The notes under the pieces are model-generated. The model was not told the origin of the DNA. It searched no databases and worked only from the letters and a program-made list of their open reading frames with translations. Below, in pieces: positions 57,809 to 60,206 of a DNA stretch of 60,206 nt. Position numbers and translations under genes: made by a program. The stretch's first letter is position 1; each line of letters begins with the position of its first letter. The DNA is from Dentipellis sp. KUC8613 (taxonomy: Eukaryota; Basidiomycota; Agaricomycetes; Russulales; Hericiaceae). The stretch spans positions 36,792 through 96,997 of the forward strand of contig NSJX01000071.1 of the NCBI GenBank assembly GCA_002286715.1, read 5' to 3'.

Positions 57809-59648
57809 AGAGGGCGGAGACGGAGACGAAAGGGCGACACGGCGCAACCTCCACCATATATTGTTATGCGACAACTTCAACACATTAGGCAGCTCATTCC
57901 ATGCATGACTGGACATTCCTGCTATTTAATGCCAGACTTATGTGCTCATGGCCAAATTAATAGGCTTTTCCAACCTACATGTTCATCTCAAAGTTCGAGT
58001 GATTCTGTCCTGTTTAGTCCCACCTCGCGAATTTGGTCCCTAGTCTACAGAACACCTGCTGTTCGTGAGTAACATCAGCAAAATGTCCAAACATGAAAGC
58101 ATTGACATAAAATCTAATGCATTGACTGAAATGTCTAAAATACCTGCGAGAAAACAGGCGGTCTCGCTGTGTAATGCGAGCCAAGTCCTACCAATGCAAT
58201 GACATTGAAATTCATTGCCATGCTCACCTTTGGGCATTGCAATGTATTGAAAGGTATTGTATCCTACGACCTTAGCAGTGCATGGAGTGCTGGGGAGTGG
58301 GTTATACAATGAATTGCATGGTATGGTACATGGTGAAGACTGTAGGAGATGCTATTCATAACAGAAGGCGGAGCGGCGGGCTTACTGCATAGCGGCGGCA
58401 GCGACAAGAGCGGTGCGGGGACGCAGCCCTCGCCGACGGTGATACGGTGCGTAATGACAACGGCGAGGTCGAACCAGTCCATGGCGGGTGGCGGTGGTGG
58501 TGTCGGGAGAGGGGTGAGTGGCCTGTGTGGATCAGGCGCGTACTCGGGCTCTTGCGACGGCTGGACGGGTGCTGGACGGGTGGCAGACGCGGCGGGGACT
58601 GGCGGGGACGCGACGAAGACGCGTGAATCGTCCGTTCTGGCGACTTGCGCCACTCACGGGGAGTCACGCGCGAGACAGTGCGGTCGAAGTGTGCGATGGA
58701 GGGAAGCGTGGCCATATGCGCGGCATGTTGTGGTGTGTGGCGGGCGGGGGTGCGGAGAGCGGGGGAGGGCGGCGGGGGCCCTCGCTGCACTCGGGCAGAC
58801 GATGGAATGGAGTTGCGAGCGCCACAAGCCCTTGTAAGCTAGTCTCCGTAGCTGACCTCGATAAGGAAGATAGCACAGCAGACAGAGGCACCTAATTCTT
58901 CGTGAGAGAGACGCCAGATATGCATCGATAAAGCTTCCCTATTCTGACAAATTCAACATGCACAAATAGCCTTCGAAATTTTTATCATATATGGACGGAT
59001 ATTTCAGCCGAATTTATGCTTCTCATGTATCTAGCTTATATCTATGTAGATCATTTGAACAATCACGTAAGAATATTTCCTTATGAGATAGGCTTCATGC
59101 TATTTTGACTCATTGTAACAATGTATCAACTCGTGATACTTGCTCTAGTTAGTTTAAAACTAAGATGCGGTTGTTTTTTGTCTGTATATTGGAAGGATAG
59201 GCAGGATAAATGGGTCCTAAATTACTTATACAGGTATTTAGCTATGCATCTCTTAAACTTGCGCAAGTCGGATCGGGCTGAAATTTGGCATGGAGGTAGA
59301 TATGCATATGGACGTCTCCCATGCCAATTTTCTAAGAAATTGGCGGTCCTGTTTTCGAGATATAGGCCATGCAAATTGGAGAGTCAGGCAGGAGGAGCAG
59401 GTAAACAAGTGTCAACAAATTGACGCGTCGTGCACCTGCAGCCACACCTGAGCGTGGTATAGCATTCCCTAATTGAGATTAGCACATCTTAGAGTCTCTG
59501 GTCATGCTCTGTGCATTAGGAGAACATAGCTCGACGTTCTGATCAAGAGAAGACTGTAATAATATATACGCAGCGTATGTGGTGCTCTGAACCGGCTGTA
59601 TGAGACGTTCATGCAGACAATAACCGATATTTCAATTGAGTAGTAGCT
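57809..59648. other. Right-hand repeat-rich region, no supported gene
   Basis: After RCC1 the DNA becomes AT-rich with clustered gcattg/caatg words (58085-58330), then a GC-rich block (58350-58890) whose Pro/Ser/Arg-rich minus frames might include a decayed exon (AMDWFDLAVVITHRITVGEG) but lack a workable start-stop structure, then AT-rich DNA again. At 59323-59344 lies a perfect 8-bp-stem hairpin, GCCAATTT-TCTAAG-AAATTGGC. I infer mixed transposon remains. Confidence 0.45.
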
Positions 59649-59844
59649 CAGAACCTAGGTTTGCCTGCCTCTATAGTTCTCTGCACGACTTGTAGAGCTC
59701 AGTGAACACTGGCGAACACTAGCGAACACCAGCAAACTCACTTTGGTGGCATGCAGAGCACAGTGAACGCAGGCAAACACAGGCAAACTGAGAACCCAGG
59801 TTCTCTCGCTTCTAGAGTGCTCTGCACGACTTGTAGAGCTTGAA
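59649..59844. repeat. Direct repeat pair around a small minisatellite
   Basis: The 21-bp core ctctgcacgacttgtagagct occurs identically at 59679-59699 and 59820-59840, inside longer similar copies (gaacctaggt...gagct / gaacccaggt...gagct). Between them lie 10-11-bp units gaacactggc, gaacactagc, gaacaccagc, and a second set aggcaaacac. This is possibly the subterminal part of a mobile element that extends past the window. Confidence 0.7.
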
Positions 59845-60206
59845 CGTGGACCTGGCAGAGGTATGCCTGAGTCATGCTCTCGACTGGGTTCTTCCGAAGA
59901 GCTTTCTTCGAGTCGCTCAAATTGTCACGGACGTAGAGAAGGAGTATTTATTTTTCGCTATTTTCTTTGATTTTCTGGTTAGACTCTAAGCAACATACGA
60001 TACTAAGTAGATACAAGACGTGTTTGGGTCACGTGACTGGCACATGACATCAAGTAATAGGTCACATGCGTAGAATAGGCTGGAAGGTTCTAGACTCGGA
60101 TTACTATACGGTACTTAGTCATTCGCTCAGTCATCCACTTACTCATGCGCTCAGTCAGCCGCTCACTAAGGCTGATTGGTAAGGCTCCCCGGTCACATGC
60201 CTCGCT
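59845..60206. other. Right edge, no gene
   Basis: AT-rich DNA with ggtcac(g/a)tg occurring three times (60027, ~60061, ~60191) and short tandem gctcagtca units at 60125-60165. No coding region is seen. The motifs would suit a subterminal transposon region, but the end lies beyond the window. Confidence 0.35.

Noticed and set aside
58264..58790. Proline-rich minus frames (MDWFDLAVVITHRITVGEG region)
   Set aside because: This is the most coding-like stretch in the right flank, but start, stop and exon chain could not be made consistent and the family was not recognised.

Overview
The window looks like nuclear DNA of a basidiomycete, most likely an Agaricomycete (mushroom or wood-rot type). It shows many short introns (about 50-65 nt, almost all GT-AG), GC-rich coding DNA, a Plavaka-type transposase fragment, families typical of this class (DUF6533 membrane proteins, HHE-like proteins ending in HHD..YWPP, HNH nucleases) and otherwise ordinary fungal housekeeping genes. 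Genes lie singly on both strands, with no operons. I read about 26 protein genes or pseudogenes and one tRNA. Exon boundaries were worked out by hand from splice signals, reading frame and remembered family patterns; no search was run.

Layout. 1-4.5 kb is repeat-rich and holds a truncated Plavaka transposase (minus) facing a small unknown gene (plus). A tRNA-Glu(CTC) with a 9-nt intron follows. 5-16 kb holds the 3-ketoacyl-CoA reductase of very-long-chain fatty acid synthesis, a WW-WW-MyTH4-RhoGAP regulator, a decayed HNH-nuclease pseudogene and a GH92 mannosidase. 16-26 kb holds an Mtf2-like mitochondrial RNA factor, an alcohol acetyltransferase-like enzyme, a DUF6533 membrane protein, a complete 660-bp hAT-type MITE and a Git3/cAMP-receptor-like GPCR. 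26-36 kb holds a DUF218 membrane protein, an F-box protein, a degenerate-looking hemerythrin-like gene, a CECR5-type HAD hydrolase and a divergently transcribed NAD(P)-binding DUF1932 protein.

35.5-39 kb is nearly 3.5 kb with no gene I can support. 39-44 kb holds two small polytopic membrane proteins and autophagy protein Atg5. 45-58 kb holds a Zn2Cys6 transcription factor, an SLC35C2-like transporter, Mediator subunit Med31, the deubiquitinase UCH37, a multi-C2H2 zinc-finger protein, a TENA/THI-4-fold protein and the Ran exchange factor RCC1. The last 2.4 kb is repeat-rich and probably intergenic.

The genes do not form one pathway or a biosynthetic cluster, and I found no convincing new multi-gene system. 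The most useful observations are the intact hAT MITE with a perfect 8-bp target duplication, the HNH pseudogene with two clear lesions, the hemerythrin-like gene that has lost most expected metal ligands, a GC-AG intron required by reading frame, the truncated Plavaka element with its close divergent neighbour, and two very short divergent promoters.
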